A stretch of DNA of 64,000 nt from Anaerotignum sp. MB30-C6 (lineage in GTDB: Bacteria > Bacillota > Clostridia > Lachnospirales > Anaerotignaceae). The position numbers were made by a program, and so were the translations under genes. The stretch's first letter is position 1; every line of letters starts with the position of its first letter. The notes beneath the pieces were generated by a model, which saw nothing but the letters and a program-made list of their open reading frames with translations, did not search any database and was not told where the DNA came from. Where the stretch lies: assembly GCF_030908465.1 (NCBI RefSeq), contig NZ_CP133078.1:2356001-2420000 (forward strand). The letters are read 5' to 3'. This document shows positions 37,324 to 46,462 of this stretch, piece by piece.

Positions 37324-38571
37324 ATGAACCAGTCTTGCATTAGATTATTTTCCTTCCGACCTGAGAACTATCACCAAATGGCACATTATTTAAATGAGAT
37401 GCTAGAAAAAGGCTGGCGCCTACGCTGGTGCAAAGGAACCTTGGCTGGATTTGAGAGAGCAGATAATAACAACCTGCACTACATTGTAGATCCCTACCCG
37501 ATTTCCTCTCTTCTAAATTTCAAAAAATTTCCTAAATATCGATTAAATGAATATATGGAGAACGGGTGGTATGCCGTTGGTAAAAGCAAAGGTTGTTACA
37601 TTTTCTGCAGTGATGATGAAAATCCAGAGCGACCTAGTTTGGAAGAAAATATGAAAGAGTCCATCATAAAGACTTGTTACAAGGGATCTCTTGTATTTGC
37701 CATTATTTTACTCATTCTCCTAGTCAAGTCATTCACCACTCCTGCAATCTTATATAGTATCCTTTTAACGGATTTTTATATTCTGCTGTGCGGACTTGTA
37801 TTGTTTTTAATTTCATATCATTTTATTAACGCAATACTACTAGTAACTCAAAAAAAGCAGTCTACAAATAATAAACGATGTAAAAGGTATCTCATTCACG
37901 ATGTTATGTTATTTTTTTTCTTGATTTTAGGAATTCTGTTACAGGCAAGGCATGAAACTTTTATGCTGCGTTATTTACTTCTTCCCATTTTTGTTGTGGG
38001 AGTTGGGTCTATTATTTTAATGGTTGTGTCAAAGCGTGCAAAAACGGCCAAAGAAAGCAATAAACGCCTAACTCCTGTCATTTGCATGATTGGTGTAGTG
38101 TTGCTTATCCTAATCCCTTTATCTGTACAGCGTTTACAGGAAAGCAGTTTGACAAATAAAAGGAATCGTGCCCAAGAACTCCTTACTAGCAGCCATCTTT
38201 TTCCTGTTGCACATCTAAAAGATTTTGTGCCAGTGCCAACTGTAAAAAATGCCATTAAAGAAAATAACTCCATTTTAGGAGTGAATACCCTCTATGCCGA
38301 AGAGCATAACGACTTATCTGTATTCACAAATTTTACAAAGATGAAATCAAGCACTCTTGCTAAACCAATCTTTAACTATTTACTTATACAAACTGAAAAG
38401 GAGCAACAAGCTAATTTCCAAGAAAACACCTTTAATGGTGTTACATATTATAGCTTAGAAAAAACAAACACCATCTTGTGTCAGATAGATCATGTTGTTT
38501 ATCTCTGCACCACTCCTTCTAGCATATCAAAAGAACAAGTTTTAGAATTGCTGCTTTCCTACTCATTGTGA
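37324..38571 (+). CDS. DUF2812-domain membrane protein
   Basis: 415 aa. An N-terminal DUF2812-like domain (about 1-100, with FRPENYHQMAHYLNEMLEKGWRL and MENGWYAVG) is followed by two pairs of membrane helices and an extracellular tail. In other Firmicutes DUF2812 proteins often sit beside PadR regulators; none is here. AAAGGATG lies upstream. Role unknown. Confidence 0.78.
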   Translation: MNQSCIRLFSFRPENYHQMAHYLNEMLEKGWRLRWCKGTLAGFERADNNNLHYIVDPYPISSLLNFKKFPKYRLNEYMENGWYAVGKSKGCYIFCSDDENPERPSLEENMKESIIKTCYKGSLVFAIILLILLVKSFTTPAILYSILLTDFYILLCGLVLFLISYHFINAILLVTQKKQSTNNKRCKRYLIHDVMLFFFLILGILLQARHETFMLRYLLLPIFVVGVGSIILMVVSKRAKTAKESNKRLTPVICMIGVVLLILIPLSVQRLQESSLTNKRNRAQELLTSSHLFPVAHLKDFVPVPTVKNAIKENNSILGVNTLYAEEHNDLSVFTNFTKMKSSTLAKPIFNYLLIQTEKEQQANFQENTFNGVTYYSLEKTNTILCQIDHVVYLCTTPSSISKEQVLELLLSYSL

Positions 38572-38689
38572 AAAATTTTAAATCTGCAGGGCATGGAATG
38601 TAATTGCTTAACAACTCTATCCATTCCATTTTGCTGTAAAAGCTAAAATACTTCGTTCAGTCTATTTATAAACTAAATATCCCCATAGC

Positions 38690-38724
38690 AAAAAGCGCCA
38701 CCCAATAAAGAGGCGGCGCTTTTT
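38690..38724. terminator. Bidirectional terminator
   Basis: A 10-bp AAAAAGCGCC / GGCGCTTTTT stem between convergent genes. Confidence 0.8.
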
Positions 38725-38771
38725 GAATATTAGAAAATAACTATGAGGTACCTATTTTAAGAAAATCAAGA

Positions 38772-40214
38772 TTATAATTTTCCATCATCTTTCATCTTTG
38801 TGTATAAAATCTGTTCTACAGAAATACCTTTCCATTGTCCATAGATATAACGACTTTTAATAATCAAGAAGAATATAATACCCAACACTGTCCAGATACC
38901 CAAAATAATGAAAGAAGGTATCGATAAGAATCCGGGCATACCAGGAATAAATGTAATAATTAAGAAGATAGAAGCGACAGCAATACCTAATGCACTAATC
39001 CACATCTGCAGTTTATCCCCATCTCTTCTGGCAATCTTTGCCGCTGCTGCACATGTGTATGTAAAGCCCATTGCCGCACCAACACAAGTCATATCTACAA
39101 TCCAAGCCAGTACCTGACGACCGAACCAGGGGGCAATCAAAGCCAGAACCATCATGAAAAGGATACCGTTCTTAGGTGTTCCCTGAGGTGTCAAATGAGC
39201 GAATTTCTGAGGCAATGCATCTGCATAAGCCATAGAGTAAAGCAGACGGCTGGAAGCAATATAAAAACCGTTCATACTAGCGACTACCGCACAAAGCATT
39301 GCAATACCGATAAAAACTACACCAATGTAACCAATGGATTTCATAACCATTTCACCAGTTGCCCAGTCAGGGTTAGAAGCTAGCATAGGGCCCCAAGGAT
39401 CTACAACAGCTGTGATAAATATAACTGCGGAGTAGATGATACCGCCAATTAAGATAGCAGTAACCATTAAGCCCAATGCCGCCTTATGAGAGAAACTATA
39501 TTCTTCGGCCGCCTGAGGGATACAGTCAAAGCCAACGAAACAATATGGGGCAAAAGCAAGTACTGCAAGAACTCCTGAAAACTTTGATTGTCCTTCCAAG
39601 AAAAGAGGCTGCAAGTTGCCAAAGTCTGGTTTTGTTAACAATACACCAATCAAAGCAAACATCACCGAAGCAAACAATGAAACTGCAACCAGCGTTTGGA
39701 ACCAGCCAGCACTCTTGATACCACGCATATTTACAATACCCAAACCGATAATAAATGCATAAGCTAAAGCGATTTCACCAAGGTATATGTCCCAACCTGC
39801 AATGGTGTATAAATAACCAATCTGCAAAGGAGAACCAGGCAGAATATAACGTGAAATCATAGCCAATGCGGTAGAGTTCAATGGAATCAGCGACCAGTAC
39901 GCCAAAACAATGAACCAACCACAAATAAAAGCATGTTTTTTACCAAAAGCTGCGTCGGCGTAAACGAATTCACCACCAGAAAGAGGAAACTTTCGAATCA
40001 TGTAACCGTAGCTAACACAGATAATACACATAATCACTGCACCCAGCATCATCCCTATGATAGAACCAATAGGACCAGCCTTTGGCAAAAAGGACGTTCC
40101 TGGCATTACGAAACAGCCCCACCCAATAATTGCACCCAAAGCCAATGACCAAATATCAATCTTGCGTAAGTCCTTCTTAAATGCACCTTCTTGTTGTTGT
40201 TGGTTTCCAGACAT
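38772..40214 (-). CDS. APC-superfamily amino-acid permease
   Basis: 480 aa, about twelve membrane segments. The N-terminal helix IWSLALGAIIGWGCFVMPG carries the unwound glycine motif that binds the amino group in APC transporters. An early segment FPLSGGEFVYADAAFGKKHAF is also typical. Substrate cannot be read. Its position next to beta-alanine-type catabolic genes suggests amino-acid import for fermentation. AGGGAGG precedes the ATG. Confidence 0.9.
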   Translation of the reverse strand: MSGNQQQQEGAFKKDLRKIDIWSLALGAIIGWGCFVMPGTSFLPKAGPIGSIIGMMLGAVIMCIICVSYGYMIRKFPLSGGEFVYADAAFGKKHAFICGWFIVLAYWSLIPLNSTALAMISRYILPGSPLQIGYLYTIAGWDIYLGEIALAYAFIIGLGIVNMRGIKSAGWFQTLVAVSLFASVMFALIGVLLTKPDFGNLQPLFLEGQSKFSGVLAVLAFAPYCFVGFDCIPQAAEEYSFSHKAALGLMVTAILIGGIIYSAVIFITAVVDPWGPMLASNPDWATGEMVMKSIGYIGVVFIGIAMLCAVVASMNGFYIASSRLLYSMAYADALPQKFAHLTPQGTPKNGILFMMVLALIAPWFGRQVLAWIVDMTCVGAAMGFTYTCAAAAKIARRDGDKLQMWISALGIAVASIFLIITFIPGMPGFLSIPSFIILGIWTVLGIIFFLIIKSRYIYGQWKGISVEQILYTKMKDDGKL

Positions 40215-40232
40215 AGCCTTACCTCCCTAGAT

Positions 40233-40400
40233 TTAATATTTCTTACCACGCACAATAATAACAAAACTTATAATTGCTTTTGTGGTGATCTGGTGGATAC
40301 TTGCTCCACTGAGCACCTCCTTGAGAACCCTGCCAAATTCCCGAGGCTTTGTTTCCTGAATGAAGCGAAGGTGTTGGGAATTAGGGATAGTTTCTTCCAC
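40233..40400 (-). CDS. Possible 55-residue small protein upstream of the permease
   Basis: A GTG-initiated frame with a balanced composition (PREFGRVLKEVLSGASIHQI, then a hydrophobic stretch AIISFVIIV) ends 19 bp before the permease start. GAGGGGA is adjacent to the GTG, which is too close for a normal ribosome site. The frame is open further upstream. It could be a real small protein, a gene remnant, or chance within a structured leader. Confidence 0.3.
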   Translation of the reverse strand: MEETIPNSQHLRFIQETKPREFGRVLKEVLSGASIHQITTKAIISFVIIVRGKKY

Positions 40401-41090
40401 TCCCCTCGGTATAAAAAAACCCCATTTCAGATCTTTTTTTATAGAATTTCACTATTATGTATACATATATATACATCTAAATCAACGGTATCAATAATAT
40501 TTAATAAATTATTCATATTATCCTTTAATTTTTTAGTTATATTCTATAATTTAATTCTAATATAGTCCATCCAGTTAATGTATAGTCAATAAGAAATTTT
40601 TTTCTTCCTCTTTTTTCAAATCACTTCTAAAACCTAAAGTATCCCCTCAGAGGACTGTTTTGAATTCTGCAAAATTTAATTTAGTTCTGCTAAATAATAT
40701 AGATTCTAACAGCAATTCAAGTCAAAACTAGCTGATAACAGCGGACAAAGAATTTTTTTTAGTCTTCTTGTTTATTTCTACAAAAATAACCCCTGCAGAT
40801 TTGCAATAATAAATCTCCCAAACTTTTATGAACCTAAAATATTTTTTTATGTATGGGCATCAATATTTCTGTTATACAGCACATTAATCCAACTAAGTTG
40901 GAAAACTCCTATGTTTTTTTAGCCCTCCCTCCATATAGTAAAATTCTCCTCCTAAGGGCATAAAAAACTCAGAATCTCCTTTCGTAGTCTGTTTAAAGCC
41001 CTACCTTCGACTCCAATGTTTACGATGAACCCAAACATCAAAAGCTCTAAAACTCTTGCTTCAAAGGGGCTCGTGGAGAAATTTAAGCAA
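40401..41090. other. AT-rich intergenic region between permease and MerR gene
   Basis: No convincing gene. An alternating TA/CA tract near 40455-40480 may be an AT-rich promoter region for the permease. Confidence 0.5.
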
Positions 41091-41092
41091 TA

Positions 41093-41138
41093 AAAAAGGG
41101 ACCACAGTACAAACAAGTTGTACAATGATCCCTTGTAA
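41093..41138 (-). terminator. Terminator of the MerR gene
   Basis: On the minus strand, nested arms AAGGGA / TCCCTT and TGTACA / TTGTA are followed by T6. Confidence 0.7.
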
Positions 41139-41150
41139 CGAACAAGCATA

Positions 41151-42008
41151 TCAGCTTATAGGTATAATAACTTTCGTAATATGGTTCTCCTCATTATTAA
41201 TATCCACAGGAGAGATAATGTATTCCTCTGAAATTGGGCCGGCAACTGTATACCCTTGTTGATTCAGCCATTTAATCGCTTTGATATGGGTTTGAATAAT
41301 TTCATCATTTCGCCCGATATGTAAAGCAGTTACGGCTTTAAAATCGCCAAACCGCTTAAACTCTGGCAGGTCATCTCGGGTTTCGTTAATTTGAATACAA
41401 ATCTCCAAATCACAGTCGGTTTTAAAAAACTGCTCTAAAGGATTGTTATGGTAAGTTAAAATAACAGGCCCTACCATACGCAGCTTATGTTGCGACACCA
41501 TTTCAAACAACTCAAACCATCGATCCACGGAAACGTCGTTGTTTTTATAATTCTTTTTCACACGCCTTGTAAACAATACGTTTCCTGTGGGTATATCTTC
41601 GACACGAATTCCTTCTGTTGACCAGTTAGACTGCTCAGTTTCTAGAATGTTATGACCCTTTTCCAAACGATCAAGCAAAAGTTGCCCTTCTGAATATTGG
41701 TCATTCAATGATTCTATCATCTTGCTTATCTCAAGTAATCTTTCTCTAATGCAAACACCCATAGCCGCTGCATTTCTTTGAGAAACAATTTGGCTTATCT
41801 CCTTAAGAGGAATGCCTAAATGCTTTAATTTACGAATAATGAATAACGTTAAAATCTGATCTTGGGTATAGTAGCGATAGTTGCTATCACATTTCCTATA
41901 CTCTGGTACTAAAAGACCAATTTTATCATAATACCGCAGCGTTTTAATAGGTACATTACAAAGTGTAGAGACTTTACCGATCGAATAGTAGTTTTTCCCG
42001 TCGGACAT
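41151..42008 (-). CDS. MerR-family transcriptional regulator with C-terminal effector domain
   Basis: 285 aa. The winged helix-turn-helix (YYSIGKVSTLCNVPIKTLRYYDKIGLL) is followed by a coiled coil and a GyrI/BmrR-like effector-binding domain (about 130-285). The start is ATG 42008 behind AAGGAGG; a much longer frame upstream overlaps the CoA-transferase gene and is rejected. It lies downstream of the CoA-transferase gene, so it may regulate the local cluster. Confidence 0.9.
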   Translation of the reverse strand: MSDGKNYYSIGKVSTLCNVPIKTLRYYDKIGLLVPEYRKCDSNYRYYTQDQILTLFIIRKLKHLGIPLKEISQIVSQRNAAAMGVCIRERLLEISKMIESLNDQYSEGQLLLDRLEKGHNILETEQSNWSTEGIRVEDIPTGNVLFTRRVKKNYKNNDVSVDRWFELFEMVSQHKLRMVGPVILTYHNNPLEQFFKTDCDLEICIQINETRDDLPEFKRFGDFKAVTALHIGRNDEIIQTHIKAIKWLNQQGYTVAGPISEEYIISPVDINNEENHITKVIIPIS

Positions 42009-42123
42009 ATGGCCGTCCCTCCTTGCATTTAGGTTATGATACATGCTATCCCATTCAGTATACCACAACGGAAAGGATGACTCAACCGAAAACGATGGTT
42101 CGATCTTCGCTTTTCTAGGGAAA

Positions 42124-43317
42124 TCAGATGACATTATTCTCTTCAAGCGCCTTGACTTCTTCGGCAGAAATACCTAATACTTCTGAGTAAATAGAAACAT
42201 TATCTTCACCGAGAATGGGGGCACCTTTCTGAGCTTTATCTTCTTCACCATGAATCTTAATAGGAGAACCGGGAATACGAATTGTTCTATTGATTCCTGG
42301 CTGATATACTTCCCAAAGCATATTTCTTTCTTTAATCAAAGAATGCTCGGAAATTTCGGGAATTGTAAGAATAGGACCAAAAGGAATCGAACATCCGGTG
42401 ATGATTTCTTCCAGTTCAGCAACAGTCTTTGTTTGCGTCCATTCTTCAATGATAGGTTTCAGGTCTGTCAAGTAGTTGTCGCAACGGTCAAGATTTGTCT
42501 TGAAGCGAGGGTCTTCAATTAACTCTTCTCTACCCATTGCGCTACAAAGGGCTGCAAACATCTTGTTTGTGCCGCACCCCATAACAAAGTCTGCATCTTT
42601 GCCATGGAAGGAATCAAAAGGTGCAATACTTGGATCTTGGTTGCCTGCACGGTGAGGATGTTTTCCAGCGATTGTATATTCAACAACAAAGTTTTCCATT
42701 GTAGAATAGAGTGTATCCACCATAGCTACGTCAACACGACGTCCAACGCCAGTTTTTTCCCTTTCATAAAGGGCCATCAAAACGCCCATGCACAGATAAG
42801 CACCTGTATAACTATCCCCAACAGAAGGTCCAATTTTACAAGGAGGGCCATCTGCAAAGCCAGTTACACTCATCATGCCGCTCATGGCCTGAGCAACAAT
42901 GTCATAACAAGGACGAGAAGCCAAATCACCTGTTAGGCCAAAGCCACTAATCGAACCGTAGATAATACGAGGGTTGATTTCTTTTAAAACGTCATAAGAA
43001 AAACCCAATTTTTCTAATACGCCCACTTTATAGTTTTCACAAACTACGTCAGCTGTTTTTACTAGCTCGGTAAAAATCTTCTTCCCTTCTTCGGAAGCCA
43101 AGTTTAATGTAATGCCTTTTTTGTTACGGTTAATATAAGCATAATAGCCGCTATAATCATTTTCCATAGGCCCCCAAGCTCGTGTTTGATCGCCAGAGCC
43201 GGGACGCTCAATTTTGATTACTTCCGCACCATGGTCAGCGAGGTTCATAGTACAAAAAGGCCCACTGTAAGCCTGTGTTAAGTCTAGTACACGTATTCCA
43301 TCTAACGGTCTTTTCAT
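42124..43317 (-). CDS. CaiB/BaiF (type III) CoA-transferase
   Basis: 397 aa. Family III enzymes transfer CoA between acids without a glutamyl-CoA intermediate of the classic type. The N-terminal LDLTQAYSGPFCTMNLADHGAEVIK and the catalytic Asp in GPSVGDSYTG (D168) are intact. Its position next to beta-alanyl-CoA:ammonia lyase suggests it makes the amino-acyl-CoA (such as beta-alanyl-CoA) used by that enzyme, but carnitine-like or other acids are possible. GAGAGGATG lies upstream. Confidence 0.92.
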   Translation of the reverse strand: MKRPLDGIRVLDLTQAYSGPFCTMNLADHGAEVIKIERPGSGDQTRAWGPMENDYSGYYAYINRNKKGITLNLASEEGKKIFTELVKTADVVCENYKVGVLEKLGFSYDVLKEINPRIIYGSISGFGLTGDLASRPCYDIVAQAMSGMMSVTGFADGPPCKIGPSVGDSYTGAYLCMGVLMALYEREKTGVGRRVDVAMVDTLYSTMENFVVEYTIAGKHPHRAGNQDPSIAPFDSFHGKDADFVMGCGTNKMFAALCSAMGREELIEDPRFKTNLDRCDNYLTDLKPIIEEWTQTKTVAELEEIITGCSIPFGPILTIPEISEHSLIKERNMLWEVYQPGINRTIRIPGSPIKIHGEEDKAQKGAPILGEDNVSIYSEVLGISAEEVKALEENNVI

Positions 43318-43384
43318 GGTTTTTCATCCTCTCTGTTAACATAATTCTTATTTTATCTAGAAAAAACGTCACTTTTGGGTGAAA

Positions 43385-43409
43385 AAGAAAGAGCGGATTG
43401 TATCCGCTC
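43385..43409 (-). terminator. Terminator or attenuator between acl and the CoA-transferase gene
   Basis: Perfect GAGCGGAT / ATCCGCTC stem with 3-base loop and TTTCTTTTTC following on the minus strand. It may reduce read-through from acl. Confidence 0.75.
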
Positions 43410-43429
43410 CTTCAAAATATCACCAAGAC

Positions 43430-43879
43430 TTACTGAGGCTTTCTAGCATCTTTGAAGGAAGATTCCTGCGCACCTCTCTGAAGATCTTTTTTAATGAACA
43501 AGCTGCCTGTTGCTGTACCACACAGTAAAGGAGGCTCACAAGCTGTTGCTGCTGTGCTGGCAACACCTGTCATATCAGCATCAGTTCTATTTAACATTGT
43601 AGCAACTTTCCAAGCCTCAAATTTGCATTCGTAGGACTGGTTGCCAACTTTTTCAATCCAGCCATGGTATTCCATAAAGTCACCCACATATACAGGAGCT
43701 GTAAATTGGATGTCTTTATAGCCTAAGAATAAGCTGATGTCGCCATCTACATAAACCATAAGCTCTGTACCTACGTCGCCCCACTGATTTACGATTCTAG
43801 CACCATTAACTAAATCGCCTACATAATGACTATCTTTTACGCTCATCATTGTGTGATGTATAACCTTTTTACCTACCAT
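43430..43879 (-). CDS. acl: Beta-alanyl-CoA:ammonia lyase (3-aminobutyryl-CoA ammonia-lyase family)
   Basis: 149 aa hot-dog-fold enzyme. The sequence (HYVGDLVNGARIVNQWGD, ELMVYVDGDISLFLGYKDI, APVYVGDFMEYHGW) is, from memory, nearly that of the Clostridium propionicum Acl proteins, and more distant from the lysine-fermentation Kal enzyme. The reaction is beta-alanyl-CoA to acryloyl-CoA plus ammonia. AAGGAGG precedes the ATG, and a TTGACA promoter lies upstream. It precedes the CoA-transferase gene. Confidence 0.9.
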   Translation of the reverse strand: MVGKKVIHHTMMSVKDSHYVGDLVNGARIVNQWGDVGTELMVYVDGDISLFLGYKDIQFTAPVYVGDFMEYHGWIEKVGNQSYECKFEAWKVATMLNRTDADMTGVASTAATACEPPLLCGTATGSLFIKKDLQRGAQESSFKDARKPQ

Positions 43880-43951
43880 TGAGAATTCCTCCTTTTAAAT
43901 TATGTATAATTTGATTGGGTTTGTTAAGTGCTTTCCTTAACTTGACTTAAG

Positions 43952-43980
43952 TTTATCCGATACAGCAAATGGAATGTCAA
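43952..43980 (-). promoter_or_regulatory. Promoter of acl
   Basis: TTGACA (43975-43980), 17-bp spacer, GATAAA (43952-43957) on the minus strand. Confidence 0.6.
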
Positions 43981-44329
43981 CAGTCCCAAAAAAAATTTTT
44001 TGGAGTTTAAATACGCAATTTATAAAAACCGTCCCCTTAGTGGATTGTTACTAACATCTTGAGAAATCCTTAAAAAATCACCGATTTAAGGTATTTGTTG
44101 ACCATAAAAATGAAGCTATACCTTCAATTTGGCACTTTTACATGAAATTTAACTGGAGAGTTTTTTTTGAATTAAACATGCAAAAATAATAGAAAACCTC
44201 GTAATATTTGTTAGTTTGCACACTAATTGAAAAATCTCCCCTGACAATAAGGATATAAAACAGGCAAGTTCTAGTTTTTTTTTGGTTCATTCGTATACTA
44301 ACTATTTTTTAGAAAGAGAAATACAAAAA
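43981..44329. other. AT-rich intergenic region upstream of acl
   Basis: No gene and no second sigma-54-type GG-N10-GC element found. Confidence 0.45.
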
Positions 44330-44410
44330 GAAGGGGAGAGTTTGATTGAAAGTGATAAGGTTCTTCTAAAATAGCATCCTTACACTCCAATCCAAACTCG
44401 CCCCTACGCA
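44330..44410 (-). terminator. Terminator after the lipoprotein gene
   Basis: Long imperfect arms (GGGGCGAGTTTGGATTG against CAATCAAACTCTCCCC) followed by TTCTTTTTG on the minus strand. Confidence 0.6.
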
Positions 44411-44477
44411 AGATCATTTTTTTGTATTATATTTTCTTTTTCCTTCATTCATGCCAAAACCACGAAATAAAACCCCT

Positions 44478-45326
44478 CTACTCCTGTCCTACTAAAAGAA
44501 CATCCTCAGGAATTTCAAAAGGGTCAACCTCATTAAAAGAATCACACTTCATCCCAATACTTGCATCTTCTACCTGAATGTTCATGTCCGTGTCTAATTG
44601 ATTTACGCCGATTAATTCCATGGTCTTATCCATTACCATTTGCATCAACTTCGTCATATCCATTTTATATTGATAAACCAATCCATCCTGACTGATCCAT
44701 AGAGTAATGGGCAGCCCGCCAACTTGAGCATACATATCTTTCAACTCCTCCTCTGAAATCCCAACACTTTGAGCAGAAGTTAAAATTCCGGATTCTATAA
44801 CTATTTTTTCCATGGCATCGCCTTTTAATATTCCCTCCACCTGAACTGTGGGTATATCTCCAATTTTCTCTGTCCCCTTGTCCACAGGTTCTTCTATTGT
44901 GGTAAGATATTGAACGATATTTTCATAAACATGATATTGCCCAAGGCTATCTCTTTCAATTTTACTATTAAACCATCCAGTTCCCGTGTTTGCATAGGAG
45001 GTGACCCCATTCTCATCTTCCTTCACATACATTTGCATAACTGTATCCTGAGGCCCACCATTCATCATACTGGAAGATACATCCAATTTCATTTTCAATG
45101 GCTTTACAAAAGCCGTAATATCGGCAGTTGTAACTGTGGTAACCTCCTCCTCAGATAGTTTCATCTTTACGTTCATATCCATTTTCGCCTGGAGACTTGT
45201 TACCTCCCCCATTTTCACTCTAGCGCTCTCCACCAATTCCGAGGCACTTTTTTCACCGTTGGTACACCCCGTAAAAGCCATTACTGCCATAATCATCAAT
45301 GCTAAGTAACTTAGCCTAATCTTCAT
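44478..45326 (-). CDS. Putative lipoprotein (DUF6612-like)
   Basis: 282 aa. The signal ends in the lipobox AFTGC, and the mature protein looks like LolA/LppX-type beta-sheet lipoproteins (SLQAKMDMNVKMKL, MYVKEDENGVTSYANTGTGW), a pattern I link to DUF6612. The start is ATG 45326, eight bases after GGAGG; two earlier ATGs are too close to that site. It is 20 bp behind nth and probably co-transcribed. Role unknown. Confidence 0.8.
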   Translation of the reverse strand: MKIRLSYLALMIMAVMAFTGCTNGEKSASELVESARVKMGEVTSLQAKMDMNVKMKLSEEEVTTVTTADITAFVKPLKMKLDVSSSMMNGGPQDTVMQMYVKEDENGVTSYANTGTGWFNSKIERDSLGQYHVYENIVQYLTTIEEPVDKGTEKIGDIPTVQVEGILKGDAMEKIVIESGILTSAQSVGISEEELKDMYAQVGGLPITLWISQDGLVYQYKMDMTKLMQMVMDKTMELIGVNQLDTDMNIQVEDASIGMKCDSFNEVDPFEIPEDVLLVGQE

Positions 45327-45346
45327 TCTCATTTCCTCCATCTAAT

Positions 45347-45994
45347 TTATTTTTTCGCCTTCTGTAACTTTTGCCCTCCAACGCAATATTCAAGTAAAAA
45401 ACACTCGTTACACTTTGGTCGCCTTGCAACACAAACTTTTCGTCCATGGGCAATCAACTGCGTATTAATTTCAATCCACTTATCCTTAGGAACAATTTTC
45501 ATTAAATCAAACTCTATTTTTACAGGATCATGATTTTTGGTTAGCCCCAATAGGTTTGAAAGACGCTTCACGTGGGTGTCAACAACGATGCTTGGAATAC
45601 CATACCAATTCCCCCGCACAACGTTTGCAGTCTTTCTTCCCACTCCAGCCAGAGCCGTTAACTCCTCTAAATCCGAGGGAATCCCCCCGTCATGCTCCAT
45701 TAAAAGCCTTTGGCAACAAGCAATAATATTTTTTGCTTTATTATGGTAGAAACCCGTAGAGTGAATATCTTTTTCAAGCTCTTTTAAGTCCGCCTCTGCA
45801 AAATCCTTTACTGATTTATACTTTTGAAATAGGTCTTTTGTAACAATATTAACCCGATCATCCGTGCATTGGGCTGATAAAATCGTAGCAATGAGCAATT
45901 GCCAAGGATTTTCATGGTCCAAATAGCATTTTGTAGGTCCATAGTGCTCTTTTAATAAAATAAGAATCTGTTCAACTTTTTCTTTCTTTGTCAT
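45347..45994 (-). CDS. nth: Endonuclease III
   Basis: A DNA glycosylase/AP lyase for oxidised pyrimidines. Helix-hairpin-helix LAGVGRKTANVV with catalytic Lys121, Asp139 in VVDTHVKRL, and the iron-sulfur loop with C188, C195, C198 and C204. 215 aa. GAAGGAG lies upstream. Confidence 0.97.
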   Translation of the reverse strand: MTKKEKVEQILILLKEHYGPTKCYLDHENPWQLLIATILSAQCTDDRVNIVTKDLFQKYKSVKDFAEADLKELEKDIHSTGFYHNKAKNIIACCQRLLMEHDGGIPSDLEELTALAGVGRKTANVVRGNWYGIPSIVVDTHVKRLSNLLGLTKNHDPVKIEFDLMKIVPKDKWIEINTQLIAHGRKVCVARRPKCNECFLLEYCVGGQKLQKAKK

Positions 45995-46011
45995 ATTCCC
46001 ATACTCCTTCC

Positions 46012-46411
46012 CGAAAGAAGTATATTTCCCGAAAATACCGAAGATTTCCTAAGAAATATTTCCCTTTTTCTTTCATGCTGTAAAACGAAAGCTTTTGCCG
46101 CCGTTTTTTCAGCTCTACCGCTGTTTTCTGTGTTTCCAATTCACTTAAATTTCACATCGAGAACTGTTTTAGAAAAGAGACCTTCCTTATTATAAGTTCC
46201 CGTAGTTTTATTACTATAACATATATTGCTCATCATTTGAATACGAATACCTTTTTTAAGATTCTTTCCCAAAACAGACTTTTTTGCTTCTTTAACTCTG
46301 GGAATCGGCTCATTTTTCCAGTGTAAAACAACTCATTTTTCTCCCCGTTTACAAAGTCTGTTTAAACGGAAAGTACCTTGTCAACCTGAAACTCTCCTTT
46401 GTTTTGTTACA
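46012..46411. other. Intergenic region nth - Fur-type gene, possible remnant
   Basis: On the minus strand a start-less frame of about 62 codons (46141-46335) reads with protein-like composition (KSVLGKNLKKGIRIQMMSNI, then GTYNKEGLFSKTVLDVKFK). It may be a decayed gene. A CCGTTTA / TAAACGG dyad lies near 46346-46370. Confidence 0.3.
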
Positions 46412-46440
46412 TTGACAAAAAATACAGCCTATACTATGAT
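46412..46440 (+). promoter_or_regulatory. Promoter of the Fur-family gene
   Basis: TTGACA (46412-46417), 17 bp, TATGAT (46435-46440). Confidence 0.75.
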
Positions 46441-46462
46441 GAACCTAAGAGGAGGTAATCAT

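Noticed and set aside
40260..40410. Known metabolite riboswitch in the permease leader
   Set aside because: Some pairing is present, but consensus elements of glycine, lysine, c-di-GMP, guanidine, SAM or TPP classes could not be matched.
40952..41149. 65-codon frame on the minus strand after the MerR gene
   Set aside because: It overlaps the MerR terminator hairpin and has no ribosome site or recognisable motif.
42009..42146. N-terminal extension of the MerR regulator
   Set aside because: It overlaps the end of the CoA-transferase gene; an AAGGAGG site supports the internal ATG at 42008.
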